Source of the DNA: Streptomyces cyaneus
GTDB taxonomy: Bacteria; Actinomycetota; Actinomycetes; Streptomycetales; Streptomycetaceae
Assembly (NCBI RefSeq): GCF_004028635.1
Contig: NZ_ML138678.1
Location: forward strand, 1 to 64,000
Direction of reading: 5' to 3'
DNA length: 64,000 nucleotides
The stretch's first letter is position 1, and each line of letters opens with the position of its first letter. The position numbers and the translations under genes were made by a program. The notes beneath the pieces are model-generated. The model saw nothing but the letters and a program-made list of their open reading frames with translations. It searched no databases and was not told where the DNA came from. Positions 39,742 through 48,692 of this stretch are shown one piece after another.

Positions 39742-40607
39742 CCGACCGCGCGCTCTCCGTCGTACGCGCCGGGGCGCTCACCACCGTCCAGGACCTCGGT
39801 CGCCCCGGGCATGCCCACCTCGGCGTGCCCCGGTCGGGGGCGCTGGACGGGCCGGCGGCGGCGCTGGTCAACCGGCTGGTCGGCAATGCCCCCGAGGCGG
39901 CAGTCCTGGAGACCACGCTCAACGGCTGCACGGTGCGGCCTCGTTCGGCGGTAACCGTGGCGGTGGGCGGCGCGCCCTGCCCCGTCACGGTGGACGGGCG
40001 CCCGGTCGCCTGGGGCGCTGCGGTGCGCGTGCCCGCCGGTGCGCTCCTGGACGTAGGCGCGGCCATCTCCGGTGTACGCAGCTATGTGGCCGTCTCCGGC
40101 GGCATCGCCGTCGAGCCGGTCCTCGGCAGCCGCTCCACGGACCTCCTGTCCGGCCTCGGCCCGCCGCCCCTCACGGACGGCGCGGTGCTGCCCCTGGGCC
40201 AACCGGCAGAGCTTCACGCACGCGTGGACGTCGCCCCGCAGCCGGCGCCCCCGGCCGAACTGGTCCTGCGCGTGACGCCGGGCCCGCGCGACGACTGGTT
40301 CACCCCCGCCGCAGTGCATGTCTTCACCTCCCGCCTGTACAGCGTCTCCCCCGCGAGCAACCGCATCGGGCTGCGCACCGAGGGCCCCGCCCTGGAACGG
40401 GCCGTGACCAGCGAACTCCCCAGCGAGGGCGTCGTCCTGGGCGCGGTCCAGGTGCCGCCCGACGGCCGGCCGGTCGTGTTCCTGGCCGACCACCCGACGA
40501 CGGGCGGCTACCCGGTGATCGCCGTCGTCCGCGCGGCCGACCTCCCGGCAGCCGCCCAGGCGGTGCCGGGCACCCCCGTCCGCTTCGTGGCCGTACGCCG
40601 TCGCTGA
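39738..40607 (+). CDS. pxpC: 5-oxoprolinase subunit C (KipA/allophanate hydrolase C2)
   Basis: A 289-residue KipA-type subunit with VQDLGRPGHAHLGVPRSGALD at the start and VQVPPDGRPVVFLADHPTTG near the end, typical of biotin-dependent carboxylase-like domains in PxpC. The ATG at 39738 follows GGTGGGGAG. It is the last gene of the MFS-DUF1445-pxp operon and converges on the SGNH hydrolase gene 21 bases away. Confidence 0.94.
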   Translation: MTDRALSVVRAGALTTVQDLGRPGHAHLGVPRSGALDGPAAALVNRLVGNAPEAAVLETTLNGCTVRPRSAVTVAVGGAPCPVTVDGRPVAWGAAVRVPAGALLDVGAAISGVRSYVAVSGGIAVEPVLGSRSTDLLSGLGPPPLTDGAVLPLGQPAELHARVDVAPQPAPPAELVLRVTPGPRDDWFTPAAVHVFTSRLYSVSPASNRIGLRTEGPALERAVTSELPSEGVVLGAVQVPPDGRPVVFLADHPTTGGYPVIAVVRAADLPAAAQAVPGTPVRFVAVRRR

Positions 40608-40628
40608 CTCCCGCCACGCGCGCGTGCG

Positions 40629-41687
40629 TTACGCCGCCTCCGGTGCGGGCTGCTGCTCCGGGACCGAACGCTGTCCGGGCACCGACAGCCCTTCGGGCAG
40701 ACACCGCTGCCCCGGCACGGACCGCTGCCCCGGCGTCGGCCAGCGCTCCGGCGACGGCCAGCGCTCCGGCGACGGCTGATGCTCGGGCAAGGGCATCTGA
40801 TACTCAGGCAAGGTCTTCGGATCCGACACCGGCCGATGGCCGGGCGACGGCATCGGCTCCGGCGCCGACAGCGAGGCCAGCGCCCTGGACACCGCCTGTG
40901 CCGCACGCAGGTCCAGCCGCCCGCTGGTGCCCTTCGCGCGGTGCCGCATCTCGGTGGCGGCGAGGCGCAGCAGCTGGGGCAGCAGGTCGTTGCACCGCCG
41001 GATCACCCATGCGGTGCCCGCGGTGGCCAGCCACAGCAGGCTCGCCGACTTGGTGGGCGGCGGGAACTCGGGCTCGGGCGAGGGCGCCGGCTGAGTCGCG
41101 ATGCCCCTGTGCGCCAGCATCGCGTGGAAGCGCAGGGCGATCTGCCGGTGCCCGCGCTCTCCGGGATGCAGCCGGTCCGAGCTCCACATCGTGCGTTCCA
41201 TGATCCAGGCGTCGTCGACCGCGTGCAGATGCACCACCCCGTACCGTTCGGACAAGGTGTGGACCACCGTGTTCACGGCCCGCTGCCTCCGAGCCAGCGG
41301 GTTGCCCAGGACCGCGGGCAGTCCCAGCATCGTGCCCGGGTCGGGCAGGCAGGCCGTGAGCAAGGCCGTGCCCTGCCGGGTGAAGGACGCGTAGACCTTG
41401 TCGAGGCGTTCGGCGATCTTCTCTATGTCGAAGGTGCTGCGCAGCGTGTCGTTCACGCCCACCAGGACGGACGCGACGTCCGGGCGCAGGGCCAGCGCGG
41501 CGGGCAGCTGGGTCTCCAGCACGTCCCGCGTCTGTGCCCCGCTGACCGCGAGGTTGGTGAACTCGGCGGACGGCTCGGACAGCCCGCCGGCGAGCAGCGC
41601 GGCCCAGCCGCGCCACCCGTTCCCCACGGGATCGCCCACCCCCTCGGTCAGCGAGTCCCCGAGGGCGACGTAGCGGAGCGGTCTCAT
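40629..41687 (-). CDS. SGNH/GDSL hydrolase with Pro-rich C-terminal repeats
   Basis: Esterase/lipase-type hydrolase of 352 residues. All SGNH blocks are present: ALGDSLTEG (Ser), NLAVSGAQT (Gly), VGVNDT (Asn) and DRLHPGERGH (Asp/His). No signal peptide is visible. After about residue 260 it has a helical linker and then a degenerate repeat tail with units such as PSPERW, PTPGQR and SVPGQR. The ATG at 41687 overlaps the stop of the upstream glycosyltransferase (ATGA), so the three minus-strand genes form an operon. A lipid or glycan deacylase role tied to the glycosyltransferases is plausible. Confidence 0.9.
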   Translation of the reverse strand: MRPLRYVALGDSLTEGVGDPVGNGWRGWAALLAGGLSEPSAEFTNLAVSGAQTRDVLETQLPAALALRPDVASVLVGVNDTLRSTFDIEKIAERLDKVYASFTRQGTALLTACLPDPGTMLGLPAVLGNPLARRQRAVNTVVHTLSERYGVVHLHAVDDAWIMERTMWSSDRLHPGERGHRQIALRFHAMLAHRGIATQPAPSPEPEFPPPTKSASLLWLATAGTAWVIRRCNDLLPQLLRLAATEMRHRAKGTSGRLDLRAAQAVSRALASLSAPEPMPSPGHRPVSDPKTLPEYQMPLPEHQPSPERWPSPERWPTPGQRSVPGQRCLPEGLSVPGQRSVPEQQPAPEAA

Positions 41688-42883
41688 GCCGCCCCCTCCG
41701 CACGCGCGAAGGGACGCACCGGCACCGCCGCGTCGTGCGCGGTGAGGAAGGCGTCCACCGCCGTGCCCCATCCGAAGCACTCGGCACGCGCGCGTGCCGC
41801 TTCCCGCCGCTCGCGTTCGGGACGGTCGAGCAGCATCTCCACGGCGTCCGCGAAGGCGTCCCCGTTGTCCGCCGCGGTGGCCCCGGCGGAGCCGATCACC
41901 TCCGGCAGCGCGGACGACGCGCTCGCCACCACGGGCGTACCGCAGGCCATGGCCTCCAGCGCGGCGAGCCCGAAGGTCTCGGCGGGCCCGGGAGCCAGGC
42001 AGATGTCGGCGGAGGCCTGGAGGGCGCCGAGCAGGCTGCGGTCGGCGACATGCCCGAGGAAGGTCACCGGCAGGTCGCGCTCCTGCGCCCGCTGTTCGAG
42101 CCGCGCCCGCAACGGGCCGTTCCCGGCCACCACGAGCACCGCCCGCACACCGCGTCCGCGAAGCGACTCCAGGGCGTCCAGCGCGGTGCCGGGCCGCTTC
42201 TCCACGGAGAGCCGGGAGCACATCACGAGCAGCTTCTCGTCGGCACGCGCGTGTGTCTCACGCAGCGCGGCGTCGCGCAGGGTGGGACGCCGGTTCATCA
42301 GGTCCACGCCGAGCGGTGCCCGTACGACGTTGCGGGCGCCGATCCGCACGAACTCCCGCTCGGCGAACTCGGTGGTGCACACGACCTTCGAGTACGTGTG
42401 GGCCGTACGGACGTTGAGCGCGTCGGCGGCGCGCCGGGACAGGTTCTCCGACAGGCCCCAGGTGCGCAGCACACCGTCGGCGGTCTCGTGGGAGACCATC
42501 ACGGCGGGGACCCGGGCACGGCGGGCCCACCTGCCGGTCCAGCGCAGCGTCGTACGGTCGGAGACCTCGAGGCGGTCGGGGGCGAGCTCCTCCAGGAGCG
42601 CCGCGACCCGCCGCTTGTCGACGAGCACGCGGTAGCCACCTGTGCCGGGCAGCATCGGGCCGGGCAGGGTGATCACGCGGCCCTGCTCGGTCTCGCAGTC
42701 GCTGTACTTCTCGCCCGGCACGACGAGGACGGGGTCGTGGCCCGCCAGCTTGAAGCCCTTGCCGAGCTCACGCAACGCGGTACGCAGCCCGCCGGAGGCG
42801 GGGGCGACGAAGTTCGCCAGCCGGACGATGCGCAGCGAGGTGTTCGCCGAAGTGTGCGTCCTGGTGTTCATCGAGGTGTTCAC
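41684..42883 (-). CDS. Glycosyltransferase family 1/4 (GT-B)
   Basis: A 399-residue GT-B glycosyltransferase. The N-terminal acceptor half includes NFVAPASGGLRTALRELGKG; the C-terminal nucleotide-sugar half has VMCSRLSVEKRPGTALDALE and the EX7E-like ETFGLAALEAMACG. Retaining transfer of mannose or a similar sugar is expected from the fold. The GTG at 42883 overlaps the upstream glycosyltransferase stop (GTGA); an internal ATG at 42871 is possible. The acceptor is unknown. Confidence 0.9.
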   Translation of the reverse strand: MNTSMNTRTHTSANTSLRIVRLANFVAPASGGLRTALRELGKGFKLAGHDPVLVVPGEKYSDCETEQGRVITLPGPMLPGTGGYRVLVDKRRVAALLEELAPDRLEVSDRTTLRWTGRWARRARVPAVMVSHETADGVLRTWGLSENLSRRAADALNVRTAHTYSKVVCTTEFAEREFVRIGARNVVRAPLGVDLMNRRPTLRDAALRETHARADEKLLVMCSRLSVEKRPGTALDALESLRGRGVRAVLVVAGNGPLRARLEQRAQERDLPVTFLGHVADRSLLGALQASADICLAPGPAETFGLAALEAMACGTPVVASASSALPEVIGSAGATAADNGDAFADAVEMLLDRPERERREAARARAECFGWGTAVDAFLTAHDAAVPVRPFARAEGAA

Positions 42884-44010
42884 ACCGCCACCGCCGGCCT
42901 CCGTGCCTTGAGCACGGCCTCGTAGTGGGTGATGAGCTGGTCGCCGATGGTGGCCCAGGTGCGGCCCTCGACCGTGGCGCGTGCGGCGGACGCGTACGCG
43001 GCCCGCAGCGCGGGGTCGGCGGCCAGGGCCCGCACGGCGTCCCGTACGGCGTCGGCGTCGCGCGGCGGCACCAGGAGCCCGGTGCGGCCGTGGTCGACCA
43101 GGTCCAGCGGTCCACCGGCGGCGGGCGCGACGACCGGCACACCGCTCGCCATGGCCTCCTGCACGGTCTGGCAGAAGGTCTCGAACGGGCCTGTGTGGGC
43201 GAAGACGTCGAACGAGGCGAAGATCCGGGCGAGGTCGTCCCCGCCGCGGCGGCCCAGGAAGACCGCGCCGGGCAGCGCCTCGGCGAGAGCGGGCTGGCTC
43301 GGCCCGTCGCCGACGATCACGACCTTCACGCCCGGCAGGCCGCACACGCCGGAGAGCAGCTCGATGTGCTTCTCCGGGGCGAGCCGCCCGACATAGCCGA
43401 CGATGATCTCGCCGTTCGGGGCGAGTTCGCGGCGCAGCGCCTCGTCACGGAGTTCGGGGCGGAAGCGGGCGGTGTCCACGCCGCGTGCCCACAGCTTGAG
43501 CCGGGGCACCCCATGGGTCTCGAGATCGCGCATGGACGCGCTGGACGGGACGAGGGTGAGGTCGGCGGCGGAGTGGACGGACCGTATGCGCCGCCAGGCC
43601 GCGGCCTCGCCGGCACCCATGTAAGTGCGGGCATATCCGGCCAGGTCGGTCTGGTAGACGGCGACGGCGGGGATGCCGAGCCGGGCGGCGGCGGCCATGC
43701 CGCGGACGCCGAGGACGAAGGGGCTGGCCAGGTGCACGATGTCGGGCTGGTGCTGGATCAGCGCGGCGGCGAGGCGCCGGCTGGGGAGCGCGACCCTGAC
43801 CTGGGGATAGCCGGGGAGCGGGAGGGAGGGGACATGGACGACGGGGCAGGGCGCCAGAGAGGCGGCTGCCTTGTTCCCGGGGGCGGGGGCCGGGGCGACG
43901 ACGATGGGGGCGTGACCGCGATCGACGAGGTGTCGGGCGGTCTGGAGCGCGCAGTGGGCCACGCCGTTCACATCGGGGGGAAAGGATTCGGTCACGATGA
44001 CGACTCGCAT
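42880..44010 (-). CDS. Glycosyltransferase, MgtA/PimB-like mannosyltransferase
   Basis: A 376-residue GT-B enzyme starting VVIVTESFPPDVNGVAHCAL. The donor half contains GYVGRLAPEKHIELL and the EX7E motif ETFCQTVQE. This pattern resembles the GDP-mannose-dependent MgtA/PimB-type mannosyltransferases of actinobacteria that act on glycolipids. It is the first gene of the three-gene minus-strand set ending with the SGNH hydrolase. The ribosome-binding site is weak. The 44011-44220 spacer holds no recognised gene. Confidence 0.88.
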   Translation of the reverse strand: MRVVIVTESFPPDVNGVAHCALQTARHLVDRGHAPIVVAPAPAPGNKAAASLAPCPVVHVPSLPLPGYPQVRVALPSRRLAAALIQHQPDIVHLASPFVLGVRGMAAAARLGIPAVAVYQTDLAGYARTYMGAGEAAAWRRIRSVHSAADLTLVPSSASMRDLETHGVPRLKLWARGVDTARFRPELRDEALRRELAPNGEIIVGYVGRLAPEKHIELLSGVCGLPGVKVVIVGDGPSQPALAEALPGAVFLGRRGGDDLARIFASFDVFAHTGPFETFCQTVQEAMASGVPVVAPAAGGPLDLVDHGRTGLLVPPRDADAVRDAVRALAADPALRAAYASAARATVEGRTWATIGDQLITHYEAVLKARRPAVAV

Positions 44011-44220
44011 ACCGGTGTTGTCGCCGCACTGGACGTGGCCGCGTCAAAGTGGATCTTTCCGAACGACAAACGTCCCATGAGCGTTCCGCTGCGCCCCCGA
44101 GCGGGTCAGGTCACGTCCATGCGCACCCGACCCGCAGGTCATCCGGAGTTCACCCGGCAGGCGGATCTCCGCGACATTCACAACCCGAACACATGTCCCA
44201 CCCTCCTTGAAACCCGGTGA

Positions 44221-45639
44221 TCAGCCAGTGGTCGCGTCCGGCCCGAACCGGCTGCGTACGGCCGTCTGGACCTCGTCCTCCTCGGCCGGGTCGGCGGCGA
44301 GCCGGCGCAGTCGCTCGACCACCCGCGTGTCGCCGGTCTCCGCGTGCCGGGCGGCGATCTCTCGGGTGGACTCCTCGCAGTCCCAGAGGCACTCGACGGC
44401 GAATCCGGACGGGAACGAGGGGTCGGTTGCGGCCAGGGCACGAGCGGTGCGGCCGCGTAGATGCGAGGAGGCGGTCTCGCGGTAGATATGGCGCAGCACG
44501 GGGGCGGCGCAGGCGATGCCGAGCCGTCCGGTGCCGTCGACGAGGGTCCACAGGGTGGGCGCGTCGGGGCCGTCGCCACGTACGGCCTCTCGTAGGGCGG
44601 CCAGGACGAGGTCCTTGTCCTCGGCTCCGCCCCGGCAGGCGAGCATGCGTCCGGCGGCGGCGCCGAGCGGGTCGGGCCGTCGGGCCCAGCCACGCGCGCG
44701 GTCGACGGCGGCGATGCTGCGCATCCGCTCGAAGGCGTCGAGGGCGGCCTCCACGACGGCCGACGATCCGGTGATCACAGCCGCCTCGATCAGATCGAGG
44801 GCGCCCGGATCGTTGCTGTCGGCGAGGTAGCGCAGGGCGGTGCAGCGGGCTCCGTCGGTGCCGTCCTTGGCGGCGGCGACGATCTCGGGCCGGTCCTCGG
44901 GGCCCGCGACGGCCATGAGGCACCGAGCGGCGGGCACATGGAGTGCGGCTCCGCGCTCGAGACCCTGCTGGGCCCACTCGAAGACCGCCTGCACGCTCCA
45001 CCCCGGACGGGGCCCGGTAGGTCGCATCTGCCGCTGCCAGCGGTCGAAACAGCCGGCCTCCTGAGCGGCACGCACGCGCGTGGCGATCGATTCGCGCGGA
45101 TCCTCGGCCCACAGCCGCCACGGCCGTGGCTCAAAAGCATCGCGTACGACGGCGGCCAACTCGGCCTCGCCCTCGGGATCGGCCGGGAACCGCGCCAGGA
45201 CGGGCGCGGCGAGGGCACGCAGCCCGGCGTCGTCGTCCCTGAGCGCCAGTTCGTCCAGCGCCCAGGCCCAGTTCGAGCCCGCTGCGGCATACCTGCGCAG
45301 CAGTTCGAGGGCGTCCCGCCTGCCGTAGGAGGCGAGGTGACCGAGGACGGCCAGGGCCAGGCCCGTGCGTGACTCCTCGGTGTCGAGGGCGTCCTCGACG
45401 TCGAAGAGGTGCGCCTCGATCTCGTCCAGCTCGCCGTTCAGGTCGAGGTAGAGACGGGCGTAGTACAGGGAGCGGTTCTCCACCTGCCAGTCGTGGCGGG
45501 GGTCCCGCAGCACACAGTGGTTCAGAGCCGCGAGCGCCTCGGCGCGCGGCGCGGTGAGCGCGTGCAGTGTGCCGTCGCCGCGACCCCGCTGGAGCAGGCC
45601 GAGCAGCGTACCGCTGGGCGCTATGACCGGTTCGAACAT
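44221..45639 (-). CDS. HEAT-repeat protein
   Basis: A 472-residue all-helical protein built from HEAT-like repeats, for example ALAVLGHLASYGRRDALELL, GARCTALRYLADSNDPGALD and TARALAATDPSFPSGFAVE. No enzyme motif, signal peptide or membrane segment is seen; a scaffold or binding role is likely but unspecified. ATG 45639 is chosen because GTGAGG lies 9 bases before it; GTG 45654 in the same frame is less well supported. Confidence 0.82.
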   Translation of the reverse strand: MFEPVIAPSGTLLGLLQRGRGDGTLHALTAPRAEALAALNHCVLRDPRHDWQVENRSLYYARLYLDLNGELDEIEAHLFDVEDALDTEESRTGLALAVLGHLASYGRRDALELLRRYAAAGSNWAWALDELALRDDDAGLRALAAPVLARFPADPEGEAELAAVVRDAFEPRPWRLWAEDPRESIATRVRAAQEAGCFDRWQRQMRPTGPRPGWSVQAVFEWAQQGLERGAALHVPAARCLMAVAGPEDRPEIVAAAKDGTDGARCTALRYLADSNDPGALDLIEAAVITGSSAVVEAALDAFERMRSIAAVDRARGWARRPDPLGAAAGRMLACRGGAEDKDLVLAALREAVRGDGPDAPTLWTLVDGTGRLGIACAAPVLRHIYRETASSHLRGRTARALAATDPSFPSGFAVECLWDCEESTREIAARHAETGDTRVVERLRRLAADPAEEDEVQTAVRSRFGPDATTG

Positions 45640-45940
45640 GGGAAACAGCCTCACATCAAGCGTCGACGCAACCGGGGATCTTGCTTCACCTGGCCGCGTG
45701 ACAACACGTCGGGGCGCCCGCCGTTTCCTGCTTGCTGTAGACCATTTTCCTCTGCCTCTCGTCAGTGGCCCTCGCGGACCGCATCACGGCCCGCGCGGTG
45801 CGGCAACACCTGCCCAGCCATCGCGTCCGTGAATCACGACGTCATGATGACTCGGCACTTCCATCTGCCGCGACCGAAATTTCGGCGGCCCTGTACCGCC
45901 TCCCCCGTTTTCCGTGTTTTAGCTGGTCAGAAAGCTCGGC
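45640..45940. other. Intergenic region, no gene seen
   Basis: About 300 bases between the HEAT-protein start and the ankyrin-protein stop, both minus strand. It should contain the HEAT gene promoter. AT content is higher than in the flanking genes. No clear hairpin or operator was found. Confidence 0.45.
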
Positions 45941-46333
45941 TCAGTGCACGCCGAACAGTTCGAGCAGTTCCGTCTTGCCGAACATACGGGCCGTGTCAAC
46001 GGCCGACGGGGTGCCCGCGGCCGGGTCGGCACCGGCCTCCAGCAGCACCTTGATCACTTCCGTCGCACCCTTGAAGACGGCACCGGCGAGGGGAGTCTGG
46101 CCCAGGTCGTTGACACGGCCGGCCTCGGCACCCCGGACGAGCAGGGCGCGCACCGCGTCGGCGTGGCCGTGGTAGGCGGCGAGCATCACGAGGGAGTCGC
46201 CGCGGTCGTTGGTGAGGTTGGCCGGAACACCGGCGTCGACATACGCCACGAGCGCCTCCGTCTGCCCCTGCCGGGCCAGATCGAAGATCTTGGTCGCCAG
46301 CTCCACGACCTCGGGGTCGGGGGCTTCAGTCAT
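45941..46333 (-). CDS. Ankyrin-repeat protein
   Basis: A 130-residue protein with about three ankyrin repeats: GDSLVMLAAYHGHADAVRAL, GQTPLAGAVFKGATEVIKVL and SAVDTARMFGKTELLELFG. Cytoplasmic; likely a protein-interaction module. ATG 46333 follows GAGAGGCGG. It is divergent from smeA. Confidence 0.9.
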   Translation of the reverse strand: MTEAPDPEVVELATKIFDLARQGQTEALVAYVDAGVPANLTNDRGDSLVMLAAYHGHADAVRALLVRGAEAGRVNDLGQTPLAGAVFKGATEVIKVLLEAGADPAAGTPSAVDTARMFGKTELLELFGVH

Positions 46334-46359
46334 CGGCGGACCGCCTCTCACTACGAACA

Positions 46360-46445
46360 CGGGGACTGCGGGAACCACAGGCACTACGGAACTACAGGTA
46401 CTACGGGAACTGCGGGCACTACGGGAACTGCGGGGAGCACGGGTA
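46360..46445. repeat. Degenerate 9-bp tandem repeats
   Basis: About nine imperfect 9-base units of the type GGGAACTGC / GGGCACTAC run head-to-tail just upstream of the ankyrin gene. The spacing multiple of three makes long spurious reading frames rich in Val-Pro. No function can be assigned. Confidence 0.7.
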
Positions 46446-46539
46446 CGGCCGGCGAGCGGTCTCGGCCGTACGAGTGATTCGCCAGGGTACTGGCTCGCGC
46501 GGCACATGACCCGATGCGTCCGCGGCAAAGATCATCGCA

Positions 46540-46583
46540 GACACGGCAGGACGCAACGGCCCTGCTCATCCGATCAGCGACAC
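46540..46583. promoter_or_regulatory. Two GACAC motifs, candidate WhiA sites before smeA
   Basis: GACAC occurs at 46540-46544 and 46579-46583, 158 and 119 bases before the smeA start. GACAC is the published core recognised by the sporulation regulator WhiA, and smeA-sffA is reported to depend on whi regulators in S. coelicolor. The motif is short, so each site alone could be chance. Both lie in the 46334-46701 divergent spacer. Confidence 0.5.
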
Positions 46584-46701
46584 TCCGCCATCAGAAGGAA
46601 ATCTGCCGAATTTCACCCAGTTGCACCTTTTATCGTATGGATACATCCTGTGAGCCTGGAAGTACTCATGGTGACTGTCCCCACCAACCAGGAGCGCTCA
46701 C

Positions 46702-46896
46702 ATGATCCTCTCCATCTCAGGCGTCGTTCTGCTCGGCATCGTCGTCTTCATCTTCTTCCGCAAGGACGGACTGAAGGCGTCGCACGCCCTCATCTCGGCT
46801 CTGTTCGGCTTCTATCTGGCGAGCACCGCCATCGCCCCGAGCATCAAGGCCGGCGGCGAGAGCCTGGCAAGCCTTTTGGGCGGCATCCAGTTCTGA
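46702..46896 (+). CDS. smeA: Small membrane protein SmeA (sporulation)
   Basis: A 64-residue protein with an N-terminal membrane helix (ILSISGVVLLGIVVFIFF), a short KDGLKASH loop and a second helix (ALISALFGFYLASTAIAP). It matches the SmeA protein described in S. coelicolor, which sits at sporulation septa and recruits the FtsK-like protein SffA. ATG 46702 follows GGAG. sffA begins 40 bases downstream, completing the known pair. Confidence 0.9.
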   Translation: MILSISGVVLLGIVVFIFFRKDGLKASHALISALFGFYLASTAIAPSIKAGGESLASLLGGIQF

Positions 46897-46936
46897 CGCC
46901 GCCTCTCCCGCCCGTACGCACCACCAGGAGACAGCA

Positions 46937-48571
46937 GTGGCCCGCCGCCCCCTCCCCCGCATCCTGAGCACAGGCAGCGCGCAGATCGCCCGGAACCGGG
47001 AGCTGGCCCGGGCGCAGATCGCCCGAAGCCGGGAGCTGGCCCGGACGGCGGCCGACAGCGCCTCCGACGTCCTCCACCCGTTGATCACGATCACCCGTGG
47101 ACTGCGCCGGCTGGCCTCGGCCGGGCGGCGCAAGTGGGCCGACACCCCCAAGGACAGGCGTGGACCGCTGCTGTTCCTGGTGGCCTCGGTGATCCTGGTC
47201 GTGGCACTGGTGCCGTACGGGCCGCTGCTCGCCGTCATCACCCTGATGGCGGCGGCAGCCTGGCAGGGCCGCGACCGGGGGCCGTCGACGCCCGACGGGC
47301 CCGACGAATCGCAGACGGAGCGGCTGAGGTCGCTGTACGAGGCGCTGGTCCCGTACTTCTCCGCCGCCGAGGACCCTGCACCGCTCTACGCCCACGGCGG
47401 CGAGTGGGAGAAGGCCTTCCCGGAATACGAGTTCGACGGCACGGGACGCGTCAGCAGTCTGCTGATCCGCTACCCGGCCTACTTCACCGACGGCGAGGCC
47501 CAGGCCCGCGCGCGGATCGAGCATCTGCTGACCACGAAGTCCGGCCGTGGCCGCGAGTACCACTTCGCCTGGGACGAGGAGGGCAACGAGCTCACGGTCA
47601 CCGTCCTCGCCCCGCTGCCCACCGGCGTCGCCGCCCAGCGATTCGTCACGAGCCCCGGCGAAACGGTGCTCGGCTTCACCGACCCGACACAGGTCCAGCG
47701 CAGGCTCCCCCTCACCTTCGGCGCGGAACAGCGCGACGTTCCGCCGGTCGTCTGGCGCACCGGCATCCGCTCCACCGAGCCCCACCTGCTCGTCATCGGC
47801 CAGCCCGGCAGCGGCACCTCGACCCTGCTGCGCTCGATCGCCCTGCAGGCCCTGCAGTACGGCGACGTCGTCATCGTCGAGGGCGGCAGCACCGGCGAGT
47901 ACGCCTGCCTGATCGGACGGGACGGCGTCCTGGCCGTCGAGTGCGGGCTGGCCGGGGCGCTGGCGAGCCTGGAGTGGGCCGCTACGGAGACGGAGCGACG
48001 CCTGATCGCCACCAACCGGGCCCGTCAGATCGGCAACCCTCCGCCGGAGGACACCAAGCGCCCGCTGTGGATCCTCCTGGACCGCCCGACCGCGTTCTCC
48101 CACCTCGCCGCCGCGGACGACCGCAAGGACCCGCAGTCCCTGCTCCAGGTACCCCTGCGGCACGGCCGGGCGGCGGGCGTCACGGTGGTCGTGGCCGACC
48201 AGTGGGACAGCATGGACGCGCTCAGCGATGCCGTACGGCAGCACACACGCGCGCGTGTCGTGCTCGGCCCCGCGACGGCGCAGCAACTGGAGTCGGTCCT
48301 GGGCGCTCCCCCGCACACCACCCCGGTCGCCGACGTCCCACCCGGCCGCGGCTATGCCCGCCTGGGCACGGGCCCGGTCCACCGCCTCCAGGTCCCGGCG
48401 ACCCCGGACCCGTACGACGACGCCACCAGCGAGGCCCACCGGCAGGCGGTACTGGACCTGTTGCCGGCGCGGACGACGCCGCTGGAGGCGGAGCCGCTGG
48501 GAAGGCTGGAGAAGACGGAAGAGACGCCGGAGCCGGTGCCGGCGGACGCTGTGGTGGCCGAGACTTCGTAA
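46937..48571 (+). CDS. sffA: FtsK/SpoIIIE-like septal protein SffA
   Basis: A 544-residue FtsK/SpoIIIE-family relative that works with SmeA in spore septum and chromosome segregation. It has an N-terminal basic segment with an 11-residue tandem duplication (units at residues 15-25 and 26-36), membrane helices at about 77-108 and a C-terminal P-loop-type domain. The Walker A position reads GQPGSGTST (288-296), with Thr294 in place of the invariant lysine. The Walker B-like WILLDRP lacks the usual Asp-Glu pair. ATP-driven DNA pumping by this protein is therefore doubtful. GTG 46937 follows CAGGAG. Confidence 0.88.
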   Translation: MARRPLPRILSTGSAQIARNRELARAQIARSRELARTAADSASDVLHPLITITRGLRRLASAGRRKWADTPKDRRGPLLFLVASVILVVALVPYGPLLAVITLMAAAAWQGRDRGPSTPDGPDESQTERLRSLYEALVPYFSAAEDPAPLYAHGGEWEKAFPEYEFDGTGRVSSLLIRYPAYFTDGEAQARARIEHLLTTKSGRGREYHFAWDEEGNELTVTVLAPLPTGVAAQRFVTSPGETVLGFTDPTQVQRRLPLTFGAEQRDVPPVVWRTGIRSTEPHLLVIGQPGSGTSTLLRSIALQALQYGDVVIVEGGSTGEYACLIGRDGVLAVECGLAGALASLEWAATETERRLIATNRARQIGNPPPEDTKRPLWILLDRPTAFSHLAAADDRKDPQSLLQVPLRHGRAAGVTVVVADQWDSMDALSDAVRQHTRARVVLGPATAQQLESVLGAPPHTTPVADVPPGRGYARLGTGPVHRLQVPATPDPYDDATSEAHRQAVLDLLPARTTPLEAEPLGRLEKTEETPEPVPADAVVAETS

Positions 48572-48692
48572 GGTCGGCGCAGTTGGGGGCAAATCGTGCC
48601 GCTGGGGCGGCGCCCGCCCCGAAGAAGGGCGGAACCCCGCCGGCGCCGGGCTGCGCGACCCACCACCGCCCGGCCCTCAACGCCGGGCGCCG

